From the NCBI GenBank assembly GCA_950022295.1, contig OX465598.1, positions 3,410,001-3,474,000 of the forward strand: DNA of 64,000 nucleotides. Reading direction: 5' to 3'. This document shows positions 45,012-55,414 of this stretch, piece by piece. The stretch's first letter is position 1. Every line of letters starts with the position of its first letter. The notes under the pieces were generated by a model. That model was given only the letters and a program-made list of their open reading frames with translations, had not been told where the DNA came from and ran no database searches. Made by a program: the position numbers and the translations under genes. The stretch is from Bromus sterilis. Its lineage: Eukaryota > Streptophyta > Magnoliopsida > Poales > Poaceae.

Positions 45012-47123
45012 CTACCGATTACCGCCAAATTTCCTGACAAAGCAGCAGGTGCTGCCGCCGCTCGTCTTCCCCTGATCGCTCACCGCGGTCCCCTTGGCGT
45101 CCTGGAGCTGCTCAAGAGCCAGCACCACCTGCTCCATGCTAGGCCGGACACTCAAGTTGCCAGAGAGGCACTTGCGCGCCAGCTTGGCGGCCTTCTGTGC
45201 GCCGGCGAGAGGGTACTGGTCGCCCAGCAGTGCGTCCAGGATGTGGGAGACCTCGTGCTTGCTCCTCAGGTGCGGCCGCGCCCACTCCACCAGGTTTCGC
45301 TCACCGGATGGCCGGTTCCAGTCCAGTCGTGGCCGGCCGGAGAGTATCTCCAGCAGCACGACCCCGAAGCTGTACACGTCACCCTCCATAGTCGGATCCT
45401 CTGTGGAAAGATTCAGAAAGGACTAGTTCATATCCTTTTTGACGAAATGCAGGAATAGTTCATATTCAGATTTCATAGGAATGAAAATCATAAAGATAAA
45501 AAATTCTTGTTCATATTCGGATGATGCAGAGGAACAGACAACCATCCAACATGGATTAACGTACACATTAGCAAATATTAGGATTACACCAACATTTCAT
45601 TTTCTGCCGTTGACCCGTGGGTACTACAAAGTACATGGATGCATATAACTGTAAGATTATGCATGATTCTTTTATGATTTGATTACCGACCTAAAAACAT
45701 GTGGTGAAGGGGTCCAGTTAAGTCTGAAACCATAAAAAATGGAGCAGTTGTGCTGCACTTAACTAATATGACCTCCTCAAGACCTCAACAACCAACCCAA
45801 GAATTTTGTAGTGTTCTTCGCTGTTTCTCGTAGTGCTTCACAACAAGCTAGCATACCTACCGGCTACTGCATAACAACGTCATTAAATTCTGAGAAGCAA
45901 ACTATGATGCTCAAACTTCATAGCCTTTTTACTATCTAAAATATACACTATGAATTTGAGGTTTAAAAAAATGCGTTTCAGCAACACCAAAGTATGTAAA
46001 CACATTTTTATGCTGCTGATCATGGCTTTAAAGAAACAGAGTAAGCTCCTTGTTCAATTAATTTAATTCACCTGTATTATCAGTCGGCCACCCAAGATCA
46101 GACAGCCTTTTTGCATTGTAGCTAGGCAATTCATCAATGTAAAAGCTCCGATCAACCACGGTTGGTTCATCCTTCGGCATCCCAAAATCAGACAGCTTTG
46201 CATTGTAGCTCTGCAAGCCATATTCCGACAGTCAACACATTAGCATTAATAAGGTCCTGAATAAATTATTTCCTTAGTCAAATTAGAATGAAAGATCAGA
46301 AACATACCGAATCAAGAAGAATATTTGACGAATTGAAATCGCCATAGATGACATTTGCCTTGTCACTGTGAAGGAACGCGAGTCCTTTGGCTGCCCCAAG
46401 AACAACCTTCATCCTCAGATCCCATGACAGCGGTTGGAAATGTAAGGTACCTACATCATCATTCACCCAAAAATTTTATTATCCCATTTACATTATCATT
46501 CACCCAAGCTTTCACCCTCAGTAGTGGTAGCTTATTAGGGTGGTGTTAACTGATCAACGGAAGACTAGAAGAAGGTTACTAGTTAGTAATTAATTACTCC
46601 TGAAAAGATGGTTCTCCAAGCTTCCTTGCGGCACAAACTCATAGATGAGTAGGTGCTTCTCATCTTCAAGGCAGTACCCTAGGAGCTTCACCAGATTGGG
46701 GTGCGAGCGCGACAATTGGCCTAGGTGATTGACTTCAGCTTCAGCCTGCAGATGAGATTCAGAAACAGATTATGAATGAATTGTAAATAATGTAAACCAA
46801 CTTAAGAAACAGAGATGGTACTGAGCATCACTGACCAGCCATTCCTCATGACCGCGGAAGGCTTCCTGTTTGAGTTTCTTTACAGCGATGGGCATACCGG
46901 CGTCGCTGCTTGCAGGGGCAAAGGTGGTCTTGTCGACCCACCCTTTGTACACCACCCCGAAGCGACCCTCATCGAGCCTGGTGGCCGGACGGAAGTTCAT
47001 GGTGGCCGTCCTGAGGTCCTTGAAGGTGAAGTTCCTGAGGTTGCCTGACTGGAGGGTCTCATCCTCGCTCCTACGAGGGGTCAGGGGCACCGTCATCGCC
47101 GGCCTCCGAAAGCAGTTCGCCAT
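45012..47123 (-). CDS. RLCK-VII-like pseudokinase with duplicated activation-segment motif (copy C)
   Basis: Five exons, 47123-46836, 46745-46598, 46450-46308, 46210-46072 and 45400-45012, encode 368 residues in phase, in the same order as copy B. The glycine loop has lost its first Gly (DEGRFG). The beta-3 region is IAVKKL. The catalytic loop is VIYGDFNSSNILLD, again with YGD for YRD and with Asn in place of the catalytic-loop Lys. Exon 4 again carries SYNAKLSDFG and a second SYNAKRLSDLG, with the APE-type motif missing. The N-terminus is MANCF. The C-terminus ends FGGNR, shorter than copy B. Exon 2 has two extra residue pairs (AEAEV and SRSH). The reading frame is conserved relative to copy B despite the catalytic losses, which suggests selection on a non-catalytic protein (inference). 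Confidence 0.8.
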
Positions 47124-47559
47124 GAACAGCGATGTATGATGTATCAAATAAAACCAAACTCCGCAGAGAAACAGAAGATGGAGAGTTGGAAGGTGAGTGA
47201 GACCTCACACCCTGGCCGAGCAAGCTTGATATAGCCTTAAAAGTAATGAAGATCTAACGAGTGGATGCAAAAGCTTACAAGTGTGAAACCTGGTTCCTCG
47301 ATGCCTACCAGAAAGCGAGTAACTTTCAAGGGGAAGACCAAACAAAGGTCAACTTGATGACATTCATGCACATTATAGCCGCACTCAATTATTGACTCCG
47401 ATCCTCAGCTAAAACAACTACCACTGGCCTTATATATATTCAGGGATTAATGGACATGAAAAAAAAGGGTAATTATTTTAATTAACTTTTATTAAGGCAT
47501 CAGTATCTTTCAAGTACATTTCCTGACCATGCAAGCCAATGAAACCAATCTCGCTATTT
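47124..47559 (-). promoter_or_regulatory. Promoter region of RLCK copy C and convergent 3' flank of the AAMP gene
   Basis: 47124-47520 is the counterpart of the copy B upstream region. The duplication boundary is at about 47520, immediately before the 3' end of the WD40 gene. No other feature was seen. Confidence 0.5.
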
Positions 47560-50500
47560 TTACTTGAACATGGATATGTCAAAGACGCGGGCAGACTTAT
47601 CCGAGGAGACCGAGACAATGGAGTTGCAATCAGCGGAGACAGCCAGCGACTGCACGGCATCACGGTGCCCGCTCAGTATGTGAGCCAGCTCCCCAGAGAG
47701 GCTGTCCCAGATGCGCACTGTGCCGTCGATGCATCCTGACGCTACATACCTCGACGAACCAATCCACGCCAGGCAAGTCACGCCGTCCTGCTTGTCAAAC
47801 ACCACCAACAGCAATAAGTTCACAGTGACATAAAAATACAAGACAACCATAAAGGTCAACTGATTTCTGCACCCACATCATGCTCGCAAATGGATCGAAT
47901 GGCTTGGTGAGTGAGGTCCCAGATGATGAGAGTCTGATCAATGCTCCCTGTAGCCACCCAGTTGTACCTGCAGAGAACAGAGCTAGGTCAATAGGAAGGT
48001 CATATGTACGTGCAACAGATCTATCATACAGATTCCAACATTCCAAGAACGTATCATGAAAAAGCTAGTACCTCGGTGAGATGCCAATGCACTCGACAGA
48101 ATTAGTGTGGCCAACTAATGAACCCACAACCTGCAAAAACAACCAACAAAACTTATTACACACAAATCAGATCTTACCTTCAGAGTTAGATGCAAAACAA
48201 TGGCACATGCTTCTAAAAGTTTAAAAACTACCAACTGAGTATGCAACTATATATCCTAAGAAAACAAATCCTACAGTATCTCAAAAATAAAAACTCTGCA
48301 CAAATCACTACAAGCAAAATCAGGTGATCAATCATTTATTTATTTTACATGATCGCTACAATGCAAAAGAAATAAAGGTAGAGCCATAAACTGCATCAAA
48401 TACTTTCCATTGTAAGCCAACTTGGATGAGAAGGATTCAAAGCTCATTCAGCATGTATGGAAGTGACTAATGAACCTTTTTGTTAAAAAAAATAGTGCAA
48501 AATCACGACATACACACACCTGGCCTGATTTTATGCTCACGATGTGCACAGAACTATCCTGAGAGCCACTAACAATTGATTGGGAGTCCCATGTAATAGC
48601 TAAACATGTCAGTCCTTGAGTATGATAACCATGACCTGGATGGCAGTAAAACGATCAGATAATAACATTCAGGTTAAAAGAGAACACAGAAAAACAACCA
48701 TATGAATATATGGTAATTGCAACATAGACAATAATTTACCTTGAACAACATGTCTGCAGTGTGCACTTTCAAGGTCCCATATCCTTAGTGTTGCGTCATC
48801 TGATCCGCTACAAATAAGCTTACCTTCAGAAGGAAACATGTGAATGAGCTAAAAAAGGGTATGCTACATCAGGGATCTGAACATCAAGTAGGCTGGTGAA
48901 AATGGATCTAAGATGTTAAACCATCATAGAAGTCATTATGTTATTTACATTTATGATCAACTTCTAGTTTCACTGAGATTAACTTAGAACACAAGTTAGT
49001 AGAAGAAATAGTAAATACACCATCATGATCCATAAGTTCCTCTGAACTCTGAACAAATATGAAGAAGCTGTGTTGAAAGCTAAAAACAGATTATCACATA
49101 AGGTGGAAAATTTCACACGTGACGTTCCAAAAAACAGGACCCAATAAAGTCCAAACTGGGGTGATATATTTTATACCATACTAAGAGGCAGCTTCATAAC
49201 GTTAACATATATCAAATTAAATAGCATTAGAGAAAATTACTCCAGTACCATCAGGTGTAAAATCACCACATGTCACTGTGTTACTGTGGCCAGAAAATGT
49301 ATTCACAAAGGCATTGAGGTCCGCATTCCACATCCATATGTTGAAGTCCTCTGATCCAGCAATTATCGAGTGACTTCCCAGATGCCATTTAAGCCACTAC
49401 AAAACCAGATGCATATAATTAATCATCGAGTACCTATATGTACAGTTTAACAGCAGGAAACACGGATTTTGCAATTGAAATGGTTAGAGGGTATGCTCAG
49501 CTAAACGGATTAAAGTGATCAGCATCATATCACCTCAAAGCCTGATTCAGAGCCCTCAAGGGTACCCTGAAGTGTTCGTGTAGCTGTATTCCATACATTT
49601 ATCTGTCCATCCATACTTCCACAAGCCACTAATTTCCCATCTGAACTGAAAGCCACAGTGCTGACAGTATCTTTATGTCCTGTATCGGCAACAGATATTA
49701 TATAAGCTTGATAGACAATTCTAGGGATGCATCGGTAAATTAAGGTTCAAAAGCCGATGCAACAGGAACATAAATATAAAGATTTTCCTAAAAAAAATAA
49801 AGAAGAAGACTTGCTGCAATATATCAATAATACGTTTGGAGTTATAGCTAACAGAAATAGAAACATCACATTTAAGAACTAATAGTAAAAGTGATAAGCA
49901 TAGGGAAAGTCCCGAGAAACATTTACATACAACAAATCGACTAAGGAATTCCCAATTAGAGAAAGAAGATGAGTCAACCATACCAGGCAGCTCTTGAAAA
50001 TCCTCTGCAGATCCAATCCTCCAGAGAAAGTCTCTGTCATCTTTACCTCCAGAAACAACAAGTGATGCATCTACAGGACTGCACGCAGCAGCAAATACCT
50101 CATCTGTACCCAAATTATGAAGAGCAGCTATTAATATGTGATTTTCAATGCAAAGGTACGTACTCTGGAAGCGGATGATACAAGAGACGACAAATCAAAC
50201 GTATAAGTGCAAACAATAAATCATAGTCACAAGACATTTTAAGGTAGTTGGTCCAACGAGATCTTGCCTGTATGCCCATGAAATGCATATGCTGAATGAT
50301 CCTCAACCTCATCTGAAACAACATAAATTAAAGGGCACTTGAATTACTAGCACATTATACTGTCAGGGGGTACAGAACTTGAGATTGCCTAAAGTGTACT
50401 GCATGTAAAATGAACAACCAGATAACGAATAGGATGGTGCCAAGGTTTATATAAATAAATAAGGTACCCTAGAAGCCTGAGCTCATTTACAAGAAAATTC

Positions 50501-51006
50501 AATTAGAAGGCAATATTCAGTCATCACTAGTATACAAGACAGTATCTTATTCCGTTAAGATGATCGCTCTCAAGTAAGAAGGGACACAAACATAATAGTT
50601 AACCATGTAAGCAGCTATACTAAAACAGATAAAAGATACTCTCTCCGATCCTCGGGACTGTAGGTCAAAATTGTACGTGAATTAGTTGTTTTCACCGACA
50701 CTTTATATGGTTCAGAGGTAGTAACAAAAAAGGTACATACCCATCATGTCTTGGTCCTGCTCGTCATCATCATCGTCTTGGTCGGGGAGATCTGAGCAAG
50801 GAAAAATTAAGCACAGAAGTAAGGAGAGACTAGAAGCTGTTTCTGTGTATGACGACATGCATGCATGGTACTTGTATAGGTAGTATCTATTGACCTTCCT
50901 CGTCCAGGGCTATCTCATTGATGATGTCATCATCGTCGATGAAGACCTCCTCCCCTTCAGAGCCGTCTTCACTCATGAACGCCACCGCCGGTGCCGCACC
51001 GATCAT
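47560..51006 (-). CDS. AAMP-like: WD40 repeat protein, AAMP (angio-associated migratory cell protein) type
   Basis: Eleven exons with consistent phases encode 399 residues: 51006-50895, 50791-50741, 50312-50268, 50103-49984, 49679-49534, 49396-49249, 48823-48740, 48635-48520, 48130-48072, 47967-47877 and 47787-47560. An acidic N-terminus (GEEVFIDDDDIINEIALDEEDLPDQDDDDDE) precedes seven to eight WD repeats, e.g. GHTDEVFAAACSPVD, SGSDDATLRIWDLE, ATGSIDQTLIIWDLT and ASGCIDGTVRIWDSLSG, ending SSDKSARVFDISMFK. AAMP/Sqt1-type WD40 proteins are conserved eukaryotic scaffolds; the yeast counterpart is a chaperone for ribosomal protein L10 (established for Sqt1, inferred here). The intron after exon 3 starts GCAAG, a GC-AG intron. 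A hAT-like terminal repeat lies ten bases before the ATG. The gene looks intact. Confidence 0.94.
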
Positions 51007-52279
51007 CGTTGCTGTCAGTGGCGGAGACAGGATTGGCTGGCGCCCAAGGCGAGAAGCTAAGGCTAAAAAATATCCTCGGAAAATTTTAGTCTCAAGGCAT
51101 TAGAAAATGAAGCTATGTTGCATAACTGATAAAGCAAGACACATAAAAAGATAATGTATGTGACATGGATGATGCAGAATGTGATACCGAATCAACGGAT
51201 TAGTTGATCTAAGCCTTCCATAACTACATCTTCAATAGCAGAAGAAACTAACCAAAATTACTGGAAAATTGTATAGAAACAAAATTAATAAATTCCTAAA
51301 CAGTAGCAATATAGCAGCTATGGGATTTGAGTTGAAGTAAAGGTATCGATCGAATGAATAAAGTGTACATGATACAGTTACAACTTGCATACAGTGATAC
51401 AGTTACAACTTGCTACGTAGCAAATTAGGATTCAATGGGGAATACCTTTCCGGGCAGTCGGGTCTCCAGCCGCCGGGAAGCCTGCCTCCTCGCAGCTCGC
51501 TAGGCAGTACCGCAGCACCGACACAAGGAGAAGGCAAGGAAGAAGCCGGCTCGCACGCACGGGCACGGCGGGGTAGGGTTCTCTTCTCTCTCTTGCTTGT
51601 CAGCAGCGAGCCAAGAAACGACGATAAAAGGGGATCGCTCTAGTATATTAGTGGGCTAGCTGGGCTGCGCCCTGTGGGTAAAAAAAAAAGCTTATGTTTG
51701 TTGTTGTTTTCTCTTCATTTTTTTATGGCCCAGCTGGCCCGGTAGAATATTTTTGACGTTAGGTAAGCTGTCTATTTTCTTTTATTATTTTGTAAAAAAA
51801 TGTTTATGATTTTTATAAAGTTATAATATCTTAAATGTTTTTCAAATTGTTCATGATTTAAAAACAGGTTCACATATAAAAATGTAAAATGTTTCATATT
51901 AAAAATGATCATTGTTTTTAAATCTTTAATTTTGGAATATGTTTCATGATTTAAAAAATTTATCATAATAAAGAATATGATAAATAACATAAAAAGATGA
52001 AATTAAAATAAAAACAAAATCAGAAAAAATTAGAAAATAAGTATATTTTAAACTACAAATAAAATATTAAACAGAAAAGAAAAAACAGGCGAAGATAGGC
52101 CAACCCACGCAGGAAAACTGATGCGTGTGAGTCGTGTTAAGACTTTTACTAAGCCGGAGCAACTAGTTAGAGGTACCCGTTTCAGAGGTTGCATGCGCTT
52201 TGAGCGCGTCAAATATTACGTTTGGTGTTTTGTTTGTTCTCTTCGTAATCGACACGTGACATGTTCTGGACGCATAGCG
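51007..52279. other. AAMP leader/promoter region and AT-rich spacer
   Basis: On the minus strand a GC-rich leader (about 51640-51449) ends CCCGGAAAG/GTATTCC, a plausible donor, and CTGACAG just before the ATG is a plausible acceptor, so a 5' untranslated intron of about 430 bases is likely. 51660-52110 is AT-rich. Nothing else was recognised. Confidence 0.45.
51016..51032. mobile_element. hAT-like terminal repeat remnant in the AAMP leader
   Basis: CAGTGGCGGAGACAGG differs at one base within its first twelve from the terminal repeat of the complete hAT MITE at 33015. No opposite end or 8-bp duplication could be found. Confidence 0.45.
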
Positions 52280-53372
52280 TGTAGGCACAGCGCAGGTACA
52301 GAAAAATCATAGTTTTTCGCACAGCCACACCGCAGCACAAAAAATGCCACAGCACATCACAGAAAAAAAACCATAGTTTTCCGCGCGGCCACAAAAAAGC
52401 CACAGCGCAGCAAAAAAAATGCCACAACACATCACAGAAAAAAATCATAGTTTTCTACGCAGCCACAAAAAAGCCACAGCGCAGGCACAAACCCATCCAC
52501 AGCGCAGGCACATATTCAACCACAGTTTTTCGCGTAGCCACAGCGCAGCACAGAAAATGCCACAACACAGCACAGAAAAAGCCACAGTTTTCTGTGCAGC
52601 CACAAAAAAGCCACATATTCAGCCACGATTTTTCGCGCAGCCACAACACAGGCACAGATCCAGCCACAACGCAGGCACAGAAAAAGCCACAGTTTTCCGC
52701 GCAGCCACAGTACAACACAAAAAATGCCACAGCACAGCACAAAAAAAGGCACATTTTTCCGCGCACCCACAAAAAAACCACAGCGCAGGCACAGATCCAT
52801 CCACAGCGCAGTCACATATTCAGCCACAGTTTTCCGCGCAGGCACAGATCCAGGCACAGCGCAGGCACAGGAAAAGCCACAGTTTTCTGCAGCCACAGCG
52901 CGGCACAGAAAAAGCCACAATTTTTCGTGCAGCCACAAAAAAACTACAACGCAGCAAAGAAAAGGGCACAGTTTTCTACGCAGCCAAAAAAAATAAACAG
53001 CACAGGCACAGAAAAAGCCACCGTTTTCCGCGTAGCCACAACGTAGCACAGAAAATATCACAGCACATCACAGAAAAAACCACAGTTTTCCGGACCATAA
53101 AGAAGCCACGACACAGGCATAGAAAAAGCCATAGTTTTCCGCGCAGCAGCAAAAATAGGCACAGCGCATGCACCGAAAAATCCATAATTTTCCGGTAGCC
53201 ACAGCGCAGCATAGAAAATACCACAGCACAGCACTGAAAAAGCCACAGTTTTCCGCGCAGCCACAAAAAAAACCACTGCGCAGGAACAAAAAAAGCCACA
53301 GTTTTCCGCGCAGACGCAGAAAAAGCCACATCACAGGCAAAAAAAAGCTACACTTTTTGGAGCCACAGTAGG
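52280..53372. repeat. Minisatellite of CACAGCGCAGGCACAG / CCACAGTTTTCCGCGCAG type units
   Basis: About 1.1 kb is built from variants of a few short words: GCCACAGTTTTCCGCGCAGC, CCACAAAAAAG, CCACAGCGCAGGCACAG and AAAAAGCCACAG. They alternate with a loose higher-order period of roughly 90-110 bases. Long open frames rich in His/Gln/Pro on one strand and Cys/Phe/Leu on the other arise from the repeat and are not genes. The edges share a CGACACGTG(A/G)C word (52249 and 53387). Confidence 0.85.
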
Positions 53373-53918
53373 ACAAAATAAAAGCGCGACACGTGGCGAC
53401 TTCGGAGCGCATCTAAAATGACCTCTGCAGGAGCGCACCTAAAATCACTTCCACCTTTGGTTTTCTATCGATTTTTTGGTAACTCAACCATTGTCGCAGA
53501 AATAAAAACTAACATAAATAAACTAATTTGGAATAATCTAAAGATAATCGATACTTTTCAAAACCACACCCTACATTAACTCCAATAAATCAAATATAAT
53601 CTCACCAAAAATCTAAACCAACTAGATACTTTATGAAACCACTTCCTACATTAACTCTATCAAATCAAATCTAGTATTATTAAAATCTCAATATAATCTA
53701 AACTTCCCTTGCATTATCCTATTAATATCAAAAGTAAATCATATGTTACCAAATAAATATTGAAGGTAGTATGTTGAAGTGTTGAACATACTAATAAATA
53801 TTGATGCTTCCGTTGCAATTAACTAGTAGAGTATTTGGTGTCAAAAAAAAACTACGTAGTAGAGTATGAATCAATCGGTCAATTCCTCTGGTCGGAGTAC
53901 GCTGTAGCATTTCTCATC
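53373..53918. other. AT-rich spacer before the bZIP gene
   Basis: No gene and no complete element were recognised. AATAAATATTGA is repeated at about 53752 and 53790. Confidence 0.45.
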
Positions 53919-53928
53919 ATGTCGACAC
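53919..53928. promoter_or_regulatory. Zinc-deficiency response element (ZDRE), perfect palindrome
   Basis: ATGTCGACAC matches the RTGTCGACAY consensus bound by group F bZIP factors at all ten positions. It lies 96-105 bases before the start codon of the group F bZIP gene itself, which suggests auto- or cross-regulation by zinc status (inference). Confidence 0.8.
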
Positions 53929-54023
53929 CTTTCGTAAATAAATAAAAAACGAAAGAAATGCAAGCGTCACGTGAGCACAGGCTAATTAAGCGTCTCCTGC
54001 AGGTCGCTGCAAATCGCGCGGCC

Positions 54024-54641
54024 ATGGACGACGGCGACCCGGACTTCTCCTCCATGGGCAGCTACTTCGACGGCATCCTCGGGGACACGGCGGAGCACCT
54101 CCAATGCTGCACCCACACCCACACCTGCAACCCGCCCGCCCACCACCACCTCCCCCACACCCACACCTGCCTCCACGTCCACTCCACCAAGATCGCCGCC
54201 GCAGCCGAGTCCTCCGACGCCGCCGCCGAGTCCCCGGCCGACTTCGACCACTCCCACGCCCACGCCACATCCAGGAGCAATAAGAAGCGCCGCCCGTCGG
54301 GAAACCGGGCGGCGGTGCGCAAGTACCGGGAGAAGAAGAAGGAGCACACGGCGGTGCTGGAGGAGGAGGCGGCCAGGCTCAGGGCTGTGAACAAGCAGCT
54401 CGCCGAGAAGGTCCAGGACCACGCCGCGCTGGAGGCCGAGGCGGCCAGGCTCCGCTGCCTGCTCGTCGGCGTCAGGGGAAGGATCGAAGGGGAGATCGGC
54501 GCCTTCCCTTACCACTGGCGTCCGGCCAAGAGCGCCGGCCTGGGCTCTGCTGCTGCTGGCGGTGACGGTGATGCCCCTGTCATGATGAGCTCATGTGGTT
54601 TCCTACGAACCTGTGAACAACCTGCTGTTTGTTTCCTTTAA
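54024..54641 (+). CDS. bZIPF-like: Group F bZIP transcription factor with zinc-sensor motif (bZIP19/23-like)
   Basis: 205 residues in one exon from the ATG at 54024; an in-frame ATG at 53958 is less likely because family proteins start MDDGD(P/L)DFS. A splice acceptor-like CTCCTGCAG precedes it, so a leader intron is possible. The Cys/His zinc-sensor motif spans 28-53 (CCTHTHTC ... HTHTCLHVH). The basic region NRAAVRKYREKKK is at 94-106 with the invariant N-x7-R; a leucine zipper follows to about 150, then the family block RGRIEGEIGAFPY. These factors sense cytosolic zinc through the Cys/His motif and, when zinc is low, switch on ZIP transporter and nicotianamine synthase genes via ZDRE sites. 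The C-terminus after GAFPY is about 40 residues, shorter than in the 240-260-residue members I know, and may be truncated. Confidence 0.92.
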   Translation: MDDGDPDFSSMGSYFDGILGDTAEHLQCCTHTHTCNPPAHHHLPHTHTCLHVHSTKIAAAAESSDAAAESPADFDHSHAHATSRSNKKRRPSGNRAAVRKYREKKKEHTAVLEEEAARLRAVNKQLAEKVQDHAALEAEAARLRCLLVGVRGRIEGEIGAFPYHWRPAKSAGLGSAAAGGDGDAPVMMSSCGFLRTCEQPAVCFL

Positions 54642-54879
54642 TACTTGTAGTATATATCACAATTGTACCTTGGATACATTGTCTTCTGAGATGAGTTCCA
54701 TGCCATGATCTTTGAGATTTGTACTACCAGGAAAATGTTCGGATGCCGTCCAGACAAAAACATGTCGAGCAGATACGCTATAATGGAGTTTTTGCAATAC
54801 GATTTTCATTTCGCAAGAACAGTTATCGTAAAATTGTACTACAAAAAATCCGGTGATGCTATGACGATGCTACGGCCAT
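54642..54879. other. 3' flank of the bZIP gene
   Basis: Untranslated or intergenic sequence up to the hAT element; no gene seen. Confidence 0.5.
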
Positions 54880-55406
54880 CAGTGGCGAAGCTAGCATTTG
54901 ACAGCAGGGTGATCCGGCTAAATAAATTTTGTCAACAAATATGACATGTAAATGCTGTAACAAATTATCACAGTGACACAAATTAAAAAAGAAGATGTGC
55001 AATGTTAACTGGTTCAAGTACGGGAAGGAATCATAAATTAAACAAGAAACCCTAAATAAAAACAAAATTAGAAAATGAGAGTAGTGCGCGAGCTCCGAGC
55101 CGGATACCGCAAATCAGGCGACCACTGTGCTCGAAGCCTAGAATGCCAGCGCCGTTCACATGCAGGAGCAGAGCCGCAACCTGCAGCTGCAGGGGTGCAA
55201 GGCGGCAGCCGGCAGGGGGATGGGGCGCTGTGGGGGCGGCTGGCTCCGACAGCCGGAACTGCAGCCCGCAGGAGGGAGGAGCGATGAACGCAACGTTGGA
55301 CCTTTTATCTCCCAGCCCATTAAAGATGCATATATGTATAGCAGGCCGATCCAAAATTTTAGGATGGGTCGCGGCCCACCCTGGACACCCTATAGCTCCG
55401 CCCCTG
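54880..55406. mobile_element. Non-autonomous hAT element (527 bp) with perfect 8-bp target duplication
   Basis: Ends CAGTGGCGAAGCTAGC (54880) and, inverted, CAGGGGCGGAGCTATAGG are flanked by ACGGCCAT on both sides (54872-54879 and 55407-55414). The interior is GC-rich with overlapping frames of no recognisable product. It is related to, but larger than, the hAT MITE at 33015. Confidence 0.88.
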
Positions 55407-55414
55407 ACGGCCAT

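Noticed and set aside
50636..50740. Possible MITE starting CTCTCTCCGATCC in an AAMP intron
   Set aside because: No matching inverted end with a TA flank could be found.
52419..53198. 259-codon plus-strand frame rich in His, Gln and Lys, with minus-strand Cys/Phe-rich frames
   Set aside because: Entirely produced by the minisatellite; reading frames simply follow the repeat.
52280..53372. Array that superficially suggests a CRISPR
   Set aside because: Units vary in length and order, there are no unique spacers of constant size, and the genome is a plant's.
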